Assembly: GCA_001949185.1 (NCBI GenBank)
Contig: BDGG01000018.1
Span: 193,210-257,209 of the forward strand
DNA: 64,000 nucleotides
Source: Ramazzottius varieornatus
Lineage: Eukaryota > Tardigrada > Eutardigrada > Parachela > Ramazzottiidae
Reading direction: 5' to 3'
Under the pieces are notes generated by a model. It did no database searches and was not told where the DNA came from. It worked only from the letters and a program-made list of their open reading frames with translations. Within the stretch, counting starts at the first letter, position 1; every line of letters begins with the position of its first letter. This document shows, piece after piece, positions 34,033 to 47,700 of the stretch. The position numbers and the translations under genes were made by a program.

Positions 34033-35884
34033 TCAGCTGGCTTTCCTGGCTTGAATCGCGGCTTGCGTTGTCGGCCTGGCCTTGGTCGGATCATACTTGA
34101 AGGTCTTGACCACCGGTCCCATCCCTGACTGCCGAAAGTTGACCGCATCGACCCTTTCCCTATCAGCCAGCTCCCTTTGAATCCTCGAATTCTGCATGGC
34201 TGCAAGAAGAAAAGCACAAGCCTTGAATTGCCTACGGCCGAAATGAGTACAGCAAAGAGGGACTTACAGTCTCTCATGGCTTCCCGGAAGCCCTTCTTCT
34301 TCATGGGCAGATGATCAGGGTTGTGGACGACCTTGGGCGGGATCTTGAGAGCCTTGCGAATGACGGGGATCTTCAGTAGGCCCACCTGGCCCAGGGAAAT
34401 GAGGTTGGAGGTGAACCAGTAGCAGAGCATGGCTGTGGGGAAGTAGGAAGTGAAGATGAGGGAGACGAAGGGGATGGTGCGCATAAAGTACTTCATCAGG
34501 TGCATCTGCTGCATCTGCACACTCTGTCCCGTTCCTTCCACCCCAAACTCAATGACTAGGTACAGCGTGGCTGCCGTCATGATGGGCAGAGCAAAGTAGG
34601 GATCGGCCACGGTCAAGTCGGTGAACCACAAGGCTCCTTCCTGCTCCATGGAGGCCACCGGCGCGTTGGCCATTCCGCGCAGCGCGAAAAAGAAAGACAT
34701 GAAGACCGGCGCCTAACAATCACACTTCCACGATCAATTATACTCCGCAGCCCTTCATGTAAAGGCAGTCTGAGAAGCCTTCAGTTACCTGGAGGAGACC
34801 GGGAATCATCGACTTGAGCGGGTTAAAGCCTGTCCTCTTCATGAAAGCTTGGAGTTCTCCGGCAGCCTGAGCGGCTGCATAGAACAAAGACACAGTTATG
34901 GCACATATCTCTTCCCAGCCTTTGATGTATCGTTCAGTGTTACGATTTGGGCTTACAGCCGTAAACATCACCGCGCGATCTGGCGTCGCTCATTTTCAGC
35001 TGGATCTGCTGCATTTCCGGCATGTTCTGCTGCAGATAGGCGGCGTTCCTTTGGGCTTTTACCACCAGCGGAAACAGTAGTGCTCTGACCATCACCGTCG
35101 CTGTCAAGACCCAGGTTAACGTGGACAGTTTGTGAAAACGCAGGTTAGTGAAGGAAGAGAACGATGTTTTCGGTTACCTACAACGATACAAGCCCACCAG
35201 GGCATTCCAGTAGTGCTATGCATGTAATCCATCCCCTGCTGTAATATCCCAGTGGGCCACCACGAGCCGAGGCCTAGCTCATGCAGATTGGAGGACGGTG
35301 CTGCCAGAACCATTTCGCCCAGTCCATCCGGCACGGCGGGAGCGTCCGGGGCGACAAAGTCATCACTCTGCCGAAAGAAAAGCGCTGCACTACCGTGTGG
35401 TGTAACGAGCACAGCATGACGTCATGGGGCAATCACATCGATGCTACACAAGGCCGTGCGCAATCAATTGGCGTCTCTTGATTGGCGACAGCAGACCGGA
35501 AATGAATTTTGGACTTACGGGCGCTAGCTTCGGTGATATTACAGTCTCCGCTGCTTTCTGTGCGGCTTCTGCTTTCGTTGACATGAAAGCCACAAATATT
35601 CTGGACGCGCTGGTGGGTATGCCGAGATGGAGGGAACTTCTGGCTAGTAGCGGAGATGGTCGGTCCATGGAGTATCGAGATCTGGCTGGCAGTAAATGCG
35701 CGTACCTGCGCACAATGTCTGCTTCCTCTGTGCCTGTAGTTGAGCGGGACGCCGATTCGCTCGAGAGGGATCTGCTCGCATGACATGATGCAAAGCAAGT
35801 CTGCGAAGGGAGTGCCGTGCATCGGAAGGGAGAGTAGGACAAAGTTATACGAGATGAGATCAGCCTTCTTGCTTGGGCAGCCAT
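34033..35884 (-). CDS. OXA1L: Mitochondrial inner-membrane insertase OXA1L
   Basis: OXA1L (YidC/Oxa1/Alb3 family) inserts mitochondrially encoded subunits into the inner membrane. Six exons, 35884-35519, 35367-35178, 35100-34957, 34874-34789, 34712-34268 and 34199-34033, give 465 residues (human 435). The first 100 residues are Arg/Ser/Ala rich with few acids, as expected for a presequence. The insertase core starts WWACIVVATVMVRALLFPLV (membrane helix 1 and the conserved Arg), then QLKMSDARSRGDVYG and QAFMKRTGFNPLKSMIPGLL, FMSFFFALRGMA, and IPFVSLIFTSYFPTAMLCYW near the fifth helix. A basic matrix tail follows, which in homologues contacts the ribosome. The donor of exon 3 was chosen as GTAAGC because it keeps the family RGD block. 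Confidence 0.93.
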
Positions 35885-37245
35885 CGTCGCGCCAGCTGCA
35901 AAAGATGCCGCTACTTCCTCCGCGCTACACGTCCAGATCTCGTTTTTTCTAAAGGCAAAAAGTCACATGAATGACATAGAAGCAGGTGGAAGACGTTCTG
36001 ACTTGTGAACTGGACGAAGTCTTCATTCGGGAGAAATCAATTTTGTTTTATTTTTCAGTTTTCATGCGCCTGAGTCCAAGTACTACAGTACTGGGTGGCC
36101 ACACAGTAAAACTGTACTCATTACGCAATACGTTACTCCAGTTTGTTCCCCTGTCAATAGAAACCAAGGGGATAACCCGGATTAGAAGAGGTATTGTCTA
36201 CCTGATTTCTATAGCAGATGTACCAGTCCTGTCCGTTCCGCTTTTCGGGCCCCGAACCGTCGCAGTTCCCTCTCCTGTTCCCAAGCGAACGTAAGGAACG
36301 CCGGAAGGTGCATTCGGTGCGCACACGTGCTTTTCTATCACGCACAACTTTTCACTTTCCAGTTTGACTGTTTGAGACTCATCGCATTGTCAGAAGTGGG
36401 GGAGTCTCCTTCAGCCTTAAGGAACAGTCGGAAGAGATTCCCCATCTCACAGAAATCTTAATTTTTGTTTGATTACAAGCGTATCCTGTTTATCTTTCTC
36501 ATTTTTGATTTCACCCAGACATCAGTCATACAAGCTTTGATTGGGAAGGAATAGTCCATCTCGCTGCGAATGTACGGCAATTTCTCCTCGTCTTGTCCCT
36601 GAAGGTGAGCTTACATCCGGTTAGGAGATTATGCTCCTGAGCACAGTTGTAGAACTTACGGCTTGTTGACTTTGATGAGTATTATGCTTGTCGTGTTTGT
36701 TTGAGCAAGCGGTTTACCTTTCTTCAGTAGCTGCGGTACCGCAGTACGGGTTGCGTGTCGGTGTCTGACTTGCGGTTCGGTCTGGCCTCTGATAGATCAG
36801 CTTGGGCTGGTGTTTGGCAAAACAAACTGTATTGTCCGGCTATCGGTGCTACGTTTCTGGACGTCACACGTATGGTACTTACTTGTCTGCCGCCACTGAT
36901 TATCGCCTCAACCGCGATTAGATCCAGGCTACCGTACACGATCCGAGCTGATTGACAACAGTTTCTATCCCTTCAGACCTCTCTTCCCAAAATTCGTTCT
37001 TGTTTTTCAAAAAAATCTTATTTCTTGAATTCTTGACAGCTGGAATAATTTAGAAGTATCGTCTCCATCAGGAACTGGCTTACATTGGTCTATTTGTGTC
37101 GTCTGAGTTGATTAGAAGAGATATTTTGGTCGTGTACGTCTGACATTTGGGAAGATTGATTCAGCAGACAGTTGCGTGCTCAATGACGTGTACTCATTCC
37201 TTCTTCTTTACCTTGCAGATTCGCCACAACTGAACGTCTCTAACC
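35885..37245. other. Divergent region between OXA1L and VAP
   Basis: About 1.36 kb with no supported exon. An acceptor-like CTTTACCTTGCAG ends at 37218, 27 bases before the VAP start, so VAP probably has a non-coding first exon in this region. Confidence 0.4.
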
Positions 37246-38760
37246 ATGGTGATGGAATCCCAGACTGAAGTCAAGGCTTCCATGCCGCAAGTCTTGGTGA
37301 TAAACCCAAAGAACAGTCTGTTGTTCAAAGGTAAGTCAGCTTTTTGTCGCCACGGCTTTTTCCGTTAATGTATACCTCGGTTATGTAACGGCACTGTCAA
37401 CTGACAGGTCCTTCCAACCAACCTGCCAATGTGCAGATTGGCCTGACCAACCCTTCGACAAAGTGGGTAGCCTTCAAAGTCAAGACCACCGCCCCAAAGC
37501 GTTACTGCGTGCGTCCCAACGGTGGCTTCATCAGGTCCAACGAGTCTTGCAGCGTCAACATTGCCTACCAACCAGGAGACGGCCCCAACGACGCCGCCGA
37601 AAGACTCAAGCACAAGTTCCTTGTGCAGGCCATCTTCACAGATAACGACCAAGTCCACCTAGATCAGATAGTAAGTCTGAGCTTCGCCCCAGAACATTGA
37701 CTAATTCAACCTTCAATTTTGTCGTAAAATATATCTAACCCGAAGCAGTCGCGCGTGGGGAAGTGATCCGTTTACTTTGCCCCACCCACGCACCATGAAA
37801 ATGAACCACGTACTGTATGCGGGGGGCGGCTGGGGGATAATACACGGTCTGATGGGCTCAGTGCGCGGGTTCGTCGGGGTGGCTGAGTATGCGCGTTTTA
37901 GTGGGTTCTGTATAGTGATAAGGTCCATTCTTTACAGTGGAAGGATGTTCCGAAGGATCAAATCATGGAGTCAAAGATACGCTGCGTGTTCGATGACGCT
38001 GACACAGGTGATAACGTGGGCGGTGCAGGAGGAGGAAGTGGACAGCCTAAAGGCGATGTCTTGAGCGCACCTGACGTGACGGGAGGCGTCAGCGACGCGG
38101 CAAAGTCCATGGCACACACTGTCGAGGCTGCAACACGCTCCGGAATGGTAAGCCAGTCTTTGACAGAAGCTGTGATCGAGCTGTATGAAAGAACTGTGGT
38201 TACAGGCAAACGTTGGTCAGACAGAACTTGAGCTGCGGCGAATGGGAGAAGACTACCGACGGGCACAGGACGAGATAAATAATTTACGCGACGAAAACCG
38301 ACGATTACGAGTAAGTCTTTTCCCCCAACAGCATGGCCGCCATGGCCTAGAAAAAGCTGTTTACTGCTAGTATTAGCGGAAATTTAGAGGCCGGCAACGG
38401 AAACCTTCAAAATCGTTCTTCTAAGTGGCGCACGCTTCCAGCCGGCAATACGGTAAACGTGCGCCGCCTGAGAAAACGATCTTGCTCCTTTCGTCTGTCG
38501 ACCTATCAATGCCTATTCTTCGCCGGAGTGAATGCAGGGGTGGTTCTTTGTGTTTTCAGGACGAAAGCGCGCGAATGAAGAAGTCGATTCAGTCGATCGG
38601 GCAGTCGCCAAACACGTCGGGGATTTCTTCGGTGCAAAGCGGCTTCGGATCTTCCCAAGACTTTGTGGGCACTTTGAAGACGGACTTGACAAAAGTGACG
38701 ACCATAGTAGCACTTCTGGTGGCCATGTTTGTCGGTTTGATTCTCTCAAAGATATTCTAA
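37246..38760 (+). CDS. VAMP-associated protein (VAP-A/B, Vap33)
   Basis: VAPs are ER tail-anchored proteins that tether other membranes by binding FFAT motifs. Five exons, 37246-37330, 37408-37670, 37938-38147, 38206-38310 and 38560-38760, give 287 residues. The MSP domain covers about 10-130 and keeps the FFAT-binding signature FKVKTTAPKRYCVRPN. Unlike human VAPB, the next part is a Gly/Ser-rich linker. A coiled coil follows (ELELRRMGEDYRRAQDEINN, then LRDENRRLRDESARMKKS) and a single C-terminal membrane anchor (VALLVAMFVGLILSKIF). Intron 4 holds one GTGGCGCAC hairpin (38419-38476). Confidence 0.95.
38419..38476. repeat. GTGGCGCAC hairpin in VAP intron 4
   Basis: TCTAAGTGGCGCACGCTTCC pairs imperfectly with ACGTGCGCCGCCTGAGAAAA; the loop holds AGCCGGCAATACGG. 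This is a more diverged member of the family. Confidence 0.75.
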
Positions 38761-41700
38761 GCGTGATAACAGTTCGATGGAGTACACATTTTACCTTGAG
38801 GCTCTTTTGAAGTGGAAAAAGGAAGGAAGCTGACTTTCTTTCTCTTTGACCACGTTGTAGTCCTGTTGCTTGTCATCTTTTTAACGGTCGTTTTTCCAGC
38901 TCCTCCAAAGGTCTTTGTCGCTTGCAAATGTTGTCCATTCTCTCTAACTCTAGTACACCCTTCGTCTATCGTTTCTCTGGCATTTTTCCGACCAACGTCC
39001 GATCATGCAGCAGAATGTTTTTTGCAAAGTTCTTCTCTTAGATCTTTTTATCCCCAATGCAGTATCTTCCAGCGTGATTAGTACATCGATAGTACCAAGG
39101 TTTACTTCTGCCGCAGAATACCTAACCGAACAGAAGTCCTGTATTTATCTGGAATTTTGCCTCAAATGGAGATGCTTTGTGGAAGACATTTCCTGATGAT
39201 TAGATCGCTTAGCGTGGTCATTTAGCGCCTTGTTAATGCCTCGGGTGAGTTAGGTGGGCTGACGGCATTAAAGTCCTAACAAGGAAAGGTAGGCTGCTGC
39301 TTGACGTTCCTTGGGTGTCGTGTGTCCAGCGGGATGTGGGAGAGGAAGTAGGGAAGTGGCATATAAAGGAGTCTTGGTTGGTCCTTGATCAACAATAGCT
39401 TGCTGATGTCAATGCATGGGACGGTTTGTGACGACTGATCGATGTGGACGATGGGGCAGAAGAATTGACGGCATGGCGGCCTTGTCTTTTCTTCCCGCCT
39501 TGCCCTGGCTTCTCAGGCACGCATCCATACAGTGTAGCTGGTTTGTATATAACCGTGGTCGCTGGCTGTTAAGTGCAAAGCAATGCAAGTAGCGCAACGA
39601 AGGGCCTGCAGGGGCGCCACAGCACCATTCTTCCCGACCATGATCGCCTTCTCTTGTTATTCTTGGGATGACAGAAGGGTCAAGTCAATAAATTAGCCCC
39701 CCTTTTTTTCGTGGGCCGCAACCTACACAGGACCACAAACCCTCCGCTGGCTTACCACCAACCGGCCTTTAGCTGACGAGCAGCGCGCAGGACCGGGGAA
39801 AGAAACGACAAATGCAGCTACCTCGCTTCTTGCGAATTGTGCACACGATTCCCCCCGCTACCTCGATTTGTTGAGGCCCTGCAGATGAGTTGTGGAAAGT
39901 GTTGATGCTGGACCAGATGCATCAAGCTTAAATTATCAAACATACTGAAAGCCCCGCAGTTCGTATAGATCGTATTATTGCCTGCTCAACGCTGATCCTT
40001 CTAGTCTTTGCAGCTGGTTGAGCAGGCCATTGAAATCCGACAAGCTGATATAGGTGAAGTCGAAGCGGACTTTTCTTGTTTGGATTTGCAGTGTATCATA
40101 GACTGCCAGACGATAAAGGGTTAGCCAAAGTGGGCGCAACTTGCTGGTCCCTGGACCTGCCCTAAGCCTATACTGGATACAGTTGGAGCGCCAGTATTTA
40201 GGAGGTCTTTACCATAATGATCTAGGACCTCAATGATGCGTAGACGGGGATAACAGCCACGATCATTAGCCTCATAAGTCGATGGCATTGTCCCAGCTGC
40301 AGCTACGTGGGTACTGCCCGTCTACAGTACGTGCAGCGGGATCGTTGGAGCCTTGGGCATCTTGTTAGCCAGCGTGCTGAGCAGCCTTTAATTTGCCTTT
40401 GCCAAAGATGTTGTTGTGGGCTGCCTCAAGAGGAGCTGCAGATTGGAAGAAGAGGAAGAATGGGCCGTGCGCGAGCGCCGTGACACGTTGGTGAAGGAGT
40501 GAGTGAGTGGCAGCAATGGTTGATGACAGCAGCACTGATGTTAACCTATTGAAGGAAGCTGGCTGGAGCCTGGGCTACATGGCTACAGCGATGAAAACAA
40601 GCGGAAGAGACAAGAGAGTGCCGTGCCATTGTCGTGGCCATGCCACAGGAGGCAAAGGAGCAGATCCATTGTGTCCATGGCCAAAGGATGATGGCGAGCC
40701 TCAGCCCGCAAAAATCAATATTCTTTTATTATAGTTCCCCCCTTTGCTTTCGCTGTCGCTTCCACTCTCCTTTCCTCCCATCCTGACGATCCGGATCCTG
40801 CACTGCAATGCAGTAGGACGCAGAAACACAGCACAGGTCATCCCTCCTTTCGATTTATTATGTACTGTCAAAGGGAGGAAAGGCAATGTTGTTCAGGAAT
40901 CCATTCAAATGCAGGATTGACATCCAATCTATTCTCCTGATAATCCCTTTCCTCTTCCTTCACATTGGCCTTTGTACTTTGTCCCATGCAGGCCACATCC
41001 ATAGCTATCCAGCCAAGACTTTATTGCTCCCCTTTTCTTCTTGTTGCTCCCCCAAACTTTCACGCCATATAACCTGTCCCGTGATACCATCGCTATAGTA
41101 TCTGATATTACAGGTTATATATCCATATCCTTGTCTGTTTCTGACAGAACTCTCCTCCAGCAAAAGTTCAGCGCTGGTCTGCTGGTCAGGAAGGGAAAGC
41201 TGACGCCAAGCCAACTGCAACTGTGGCATCGGAGAGTCCCTGGCCGCCAAGCTGCACTTCCGGTACGCCAATGCCCCATATCTCAGAGTGGACCTGGAAG
41301 ATACTAACCACGCCCAAGAGGTCCCAGCAGCCAGCAAGAGGCCACAACTCTGGTAAGCTTGGCACCGACCAACGTCCTGTCCCTACAGTTTGCTACTAAA
41401 ACAGATTCAATATATCCAGTAAGAGGCGAAGCTTCTGTGGGGGGTAGACAACGTCAAAGACAGCTGGTGGTAATGGTAGGCTCCTTGACGCAGGTAGGAA
41501 TGTTCTAGTTGGTCGAGCGGGTATAGCGTAATGCGGATATGCAGTGCGCGACTTGGGGCGGGTATACTCTTCATAGTCTTCGGCGCTAGGGTCTGTTGAA
41601 GTACGCTCTTCTTGGCCTCTGCCATCGTCCTGGCCCAGTTTGTCGATCACATTACAAGGAGCGCCATACATCACCTGCATGATTGATAGGGTTGCAAATG

Positions 41701-44700
41701 AAGACAAAAATGCCTGCATGCATGGGCCACAGCCCACAGGACAGGAAAATCGATGCATGTGTTTTGCTAGCTCTCATGGCACCATCGACGGCACCCACTC
41801 CACTGTTTGTCCGCTCATCCATCCCTCTCCAGTCAAGCAAACCTTCCTTTGTACCTCCGCTCAATATTGTTTACGCCTTTATTGTCCTCAAAAGTTTCAC
41901 CCTCCTAGATATTCAGCCACTTTTTGCGAATCCAAAAAGCAGCACTCCTAAATAACCAGCTCCAGCTTCAGTGGCCAAAATGGGCTGTCATTTTGGTGGA
42001 GAAAGACATACGTAAGATATGAGCCAGTTAGGTTGGGTTTTTGGGACCTTCCAGCTAGCTGTGGAAGGGTTTACTTTGTACTTGGAAATCCTCTTGAAAA
42101 ATCCTTTGGGAAAGTTGATAGGGAACAAACAATAGGTAGGGGGGCACGTGAGTTGACGTCGGCGTCGCCGAGGTGATGAGGTGACGGTTAGATAAACGGC
42201 ACAGCACGAGGCTTACAGTCACTGGCAGGGATAAGAGGGGATGAAGATAATGGGATTTGAGATTTGCTGTACGTCTGCCGATCTTTACCGGCTAGGAATG
42301 TGTGAGGGGGCTAACGATGCATGCTGTAGGTGTAGGCGCTCTGATGCCTGTAGCGCTTCAAGGAAAGGCTCGAAGGGAGATTTTTCATTGGAATGGCGCA
42401 GCGGAGACTTTAAAGGCTAGCAGACAGGTTACGATTGACATTGCGGACGTCAAAGGGAAGGGAGGGAAGGGAGGGAAGGGAGAGATGGTGCCTACCAGCT
42501 GTAGCATGCAGCGGATGGTCATTCGCCCATATCAAGTTGGTTATTGAGGCATTAGGTTAATGGGTCGTAGTGGCAAATATGCTGACTGACCGCAGCTAAG
42601 CCTCTTCAATGGAATTTACATCACTGTCTAAGCTAGACATGCCATTGTCTGCTCCTGTCTCCATATATGTATGCGAGTGAGGAGGACAAGCAACTTCTGT
42701 CGGTAGATACTGTCTTGACTGTCCAGTTGTTCCCCACTGTGTCAAACGGTTGAGGCCAAGTCTAGCGCCTGGACGCATTGTCCAGAACTAATTGTCCTCT
42801 CTCTTCCTCTCTCTCGCCTCAACAAGTGCAATATTGATCGCAACGCTTTGGGCCAATGCGACGTAAACAACATGTTATTCCCCTTTAATTCCTCTGGCCT
42901 GTCATTGTCTGTCAGGATAGTTTACCCCTATACTCCTCTCTGATCATCAGCCCATCCACTCGATCCTTCTTCTCCACCTTAGCTTTGGCCAAAGCCTAGA
43001 CGGTGCACTGTAGGCAAGACATTGGCGCACCTATACCAAGAACCAGCAGGAAAGGACCGATGGGTTAAGCCGCCCATTAAAATCTCAGGCGCCCTGCTTC
43101 TCAAGGAGAGAGATTACAGCCAAAGTCAAGACACAAAAGAGAGACGTTCTATCAACATTTCGTTTGCCATTTGCTGTTCCATATGTTATATGTTGATTTG
43201 AATTGTCAGACTGCAGATTGCAGTTTTTTAGCAGCTTGTATATGGTCGACGTCTGGTTGTGGCACTGAGAGTCCAGCGAGACAGGAGGTGGCCCATGCAG
43301 GGAGCGCAGTGGGCCTTACCTGATCCCCTTTTTGTCCATTGTGATCACATTCCCCTCCCCCCATGCGCTTTTAAGATTGAGTGGCATAGACTGGAGAGAG
43401 AAAATGTCCGGAAAAGACAGCGAGGGTTGGCCATCGTACCATACAATACAATAGATTACGTGCTGCACAGTGGGGCGTGGTCACATGGGAAGACCATGCT
43501 CTTTAGCGTATAATTTTCAGCCGTTTTTGGTACAGGCACATTTTTGGTGGTCGACTTTGCATCAGAATGGAAGGTAATTAAGTGCAGTGACAATGCTCGA
43601 GCGTTTTAATGGAAAGTGCCGATTGTAGCCGGTTGGGTAAAGTAGTGAGAATGAAGTCGGCCTTTGTTGGGGCCTGTCCATGATTACAAGGGCTTGCGTG
43701 GCATAGTTGTTCTGCGGTGAGAAATATTGGCAGACAATGGGCAATCTGTGTGCTGCAACGGCACTGGAAACTTGTCACATTGTACTGTGTGAACGTATGC
43801 GCAACGATTATCGGCGCCACAATCAGGAAATCGCAAGGAGAAAGAGAGAAGGACAGAAAGAACGGCGTTGCATTCCCCGATGGGCACAAGGCTATTGTTG
43901 TCCAAGCTAGCTCAACTCAAAACTTGCTCGTCGTTGCCTTTAAAGTCGGCAGTGTGCCGGCAAATCGGCCAGAGTTAACTTTACTTCCAGTTGCTCCCTT
44001 CTTGTTGGTTGAGACACTTGCATCTGCCGGCCACAAAGTGATTCTTTTGTCCTACAACCAGTTTCTTTCTTCCAGCTCCATATATTGTCATGGACATTTT
44101 TTGAGGCATCACATTCATTGACGATGGACCACAGTCAACTCCATTGTCCACTGTGGGGTAAGTCGTGCTTCCTTCAAAAGACAAGCTTGCCATCCCATTT
44201 GCAAAACGAAGTGCCCAAGGCTCTCTGTGCGCAAAGCTCCCTCCAAATGCTTATCCCACGCTTGGCCCCTACAATGGGATGATCATGTAGATTTCTCCTT
44301 CTTACCATGGAAGCAAGCATATTAGCAAGGCGCACTGTCGGTGTCCTTCAGTAGACATCCAGCCGCCAAAATAATTGTATCTCGATGGTCTTTTGACTGA
44401 GGGCAATTTTTTACGCTGTTTTTTGCGTCGGCCACCATTTCAGGCAGATCGTAGAAAATTGTCCAGATGGACAGATTCAGGGATGGAAATTGCATGGCAT
44501 GTCAATGACTGGAAGAAAAGCTCCATGGGAGAAAAGTTTTGAGTTGGAGTTTTGAGTTGGTCATTAGAACGTGTTATTGTGTCCAAAGTTAGAGTGCGGG
44601 CATGTCGATGGAATTTTGTGGTTGAGCCTTTGACGATGGGTGGCTGTGGCGTGCCGTGCGGGGCTGATGCTGCTTATGGCAATCTTGTTGTTCACCCTTC

Positions 44701-47700
44701 GATGAAATCTTGAGCGATCGGCGAGCAAGGAGGGAATAGGAGAATGAGAGGACAGCTTTGTCAGTCACTTTGGCCAAAAGTGCAAAGCAGGAGAAAAACA
44801 AGGAGTAAAAATAGTCGCATAATCTAACATCCTTGTCCGTTATTATGGCCAGGCTATGGCTATAGCTGGCTGCTGTTGCAGCGTACTGTGCACATGAGCG
44901 GCCTTTGACACATGGAAGACCTTCTGTAAGAACAGTGAGCTATATATCCCGCACAACAGGACAGACAGATATCCTTTTCCAAAGAGTAGTGAGGGGCCAT
45001 CTTTAAAAAGCCCTGTCATTTCTTGGTGTGACGGTGTTGCTTTCGTGTTGAAAGTGCAGAAGAGAGTGTACAGTGGCAGTGTCTGTTGAAATAATGAGTG
45101 AGACAAGGCCCTGTGCGCAAGCCGTCACCGTACGGACTTACACTGTAAAGTCCATCTCTAGCCCGTCATCGACATGCATCCAAAGAACTATAAGACCAGC
45201 CATGACGATGGCTAGTATTATTAGCCAAAGACACTGTTCATCACCACCACTCAAAGTCCTCTGTGCTCAACATTAAACATGGCTTATAATGACCTCCATT
45301 TATGGATATGCCTTTTTTAACTGTCCCTTCTCTACACTTTCCTACTGTTCCACATCAAAATAAGACGCCCTCGCTTTGCCAACCTTTGCCACAGTCAGTC
45401 CGATGCAGCTGTAGTGGCCATAGCATGTGGGCCTTGGTGGCCAATACCTGACTTCCTCCTTCACTTTCTACATAGTGCACTGCGAAACCTGTAGCAAAAG
45501 CCTTGTTTCAATGTCCAGTGCAGAACAATAAGCTACGTTAACTTATCGTCTGCACATTATCAGCCAAAACCTTGCAAAAACATGCAGGCAGGCGCAGACA
45601 GAATAAGCCATCGGTCAGCTCCAGCTTGATTACTTCCATCATATGCATCCCTGAAGGAGGGAGGACCAGAGGAAATATTCATGCTCTATACAGTGGTCGT
45701 TTTGTTCGACCAATGGCGTTACTCCTTGACATTATTTGGCTGATTTCTGTCGTGTTGGACAGGCAGTGATGGGAGCTGCAGGTTTTGACCGATGTGATGG
45801 CTGATGGAACGTCAGTCTTGTTGTTGCCTGTAAGGAAGAGAGTGCATGTGGCGCAACTGTTGCTAACAATAGATCATTTGGGCCGGTGCGTACAAGAGAA
45901 TGAGTGTAAAGTCTAAATGGCCAATCTTGCAGCATCTTGTAGCGTACAAGATGGCGTACAAAACGTAGGCCAATGGGGTGGATATCAATAGGCATATTGG
46001 CCATTGTGGACGAGGCAGTAAGTATATCAAGAAAAGCCACAGTAAATGATGGTTAGGCTTAAGGTTGCGTCGATGTTAGCGCCGAAGAAAAGGAGGGAAA
46101 GAAAGGCGGTGTCGTCTTGAACGTCGGCTTGAATAACAGGGACATAAAGTGTTGGCTGTTGTGAGCCAACCATCAGTCATCATCCATATCTGCGCCCTGT
46201 ATGCTCGTTATACTTGTCGTAAACGATCCTCTGCCCCATGTGCATTGTCCATTTTACGTTCATCTTCTATCTTGCGAGCTGTGATAGCGCTCTTCTTGGC
46301 CGCCAACCTACCTTGGCTGTACGTCTTTGTAACCATTGCTTCTGGCCTGCAGCTCCTCACTGACTGCTCTCCCCCACAAGTAGACCTTGAGCAGGAAGAA
46401 CCTGCTGAAGGCAAGTAGCCAGCTTGAACAGTTTGATCCGGCCACTGACATGTCCGTACTCAACTCTGCCGGAATCAAGGCACCGTCGGCAGCCAACTCT
46501 TTCTCACGGATATCCTCCCTTCTCCAGCGATCCACAGGTCTGTAGCCTCTTTCAACACCATCTCCTACCTTTTACCCTCCAGTGCGCAACCTTGACTAAA
46601 CCAAGCTTTTCCCACTACTTTGGTACTCGTATCAAACCTAAAACTGCCAATTTGAAAGAGCAGAACCCCACGAACCTTTGATGGCGGCAGAAGCGGACGG
46701 AAGGAATGACTCGGCTTTTGTCACTAGTTTTTCTCCCAGACGTCCAGCCCTGCTTTTCTAGGAAACCGACGTTAGAAGCTAGTATGAGTATCGTAAAAGT
46801 GAGATATAGAAGGCTTGTGATATGGTAGCCACAAAGTGGCAAAAGGTAGAGTGGGAAGGTATGTCAGTCAATATGGGCAAAGTTGACCAGCAAACAATGA
46901 CGCAAAATATTATTCTTATATTTACGGCGTCTTCTGACAAGAGTCCAAGACGGCCAACGCTACTGTATATTGCGCCATATATAGCGTCAAGCTGTAGAAC
47001 AAATAGTCAGCACGTGGGAAAATGCCGGCATTCTTCGAGGCAGGACGGCTATTGTAAACTGTCAAGTTCTTTATTATACGGCGAGTTATGGTATTGTTGA
47101 ACTGGAGGTGCCACTGTCCTCCTTCAAGTGTGACATACGGCCATTCTCCAAGTAAAGTCGCCAAGTTCTTCGTGCTAGTACCCGGAAGAATGCTTCGGAG
47201 TCTCTTGCTGTTGAAAGCCCAATACTTTCGACTGATGGGCTACGAGACTATACGTCAATCGTTGTGTGCATTGTGCCTAAGCTTCGCTTCTGTCCATAAC
47301 AAGGCACATGTCAGAAAATAAAAGGACGTCAAGCGGAAAAGGCTTTGCTGCTTAATTGTTTGTTTTATTACCAGAAATGGCAGCCATTTTCTTGTTCTCA
47401 GATGGATGATCGACTTTGCGCTCAACTTCGGACTGTGCATATGGTTGCGTATCATATGGCAGCCTGTTGACACATATTATCAGGCCACTCTTCTTTGGGC
47501 CGAAAACATAGCTCAGCACAATCAAATTATGCATACATAATTGATAGAAATTGGCCGCTAGAACTTGGGAAGTTGTTAAATTTTGAAGAAGGGGGCGCTG
47601 TTTTGCTGTTGTTGAATGTGCATAAAGAAGAGCGTTGGAAGAGGAAGAAGCAGTCTTGAAGGGTCGATGGTGATTGCCGACAGGCCCGACACATTTGTTT

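Noticed and set aside
41640-41955. Overlapping open frames of about 90-120 codons on both strands in the gene-free region
   Set aside because: No splice sites, no conserved motif, and similar frames on both strands, as expected from chance.
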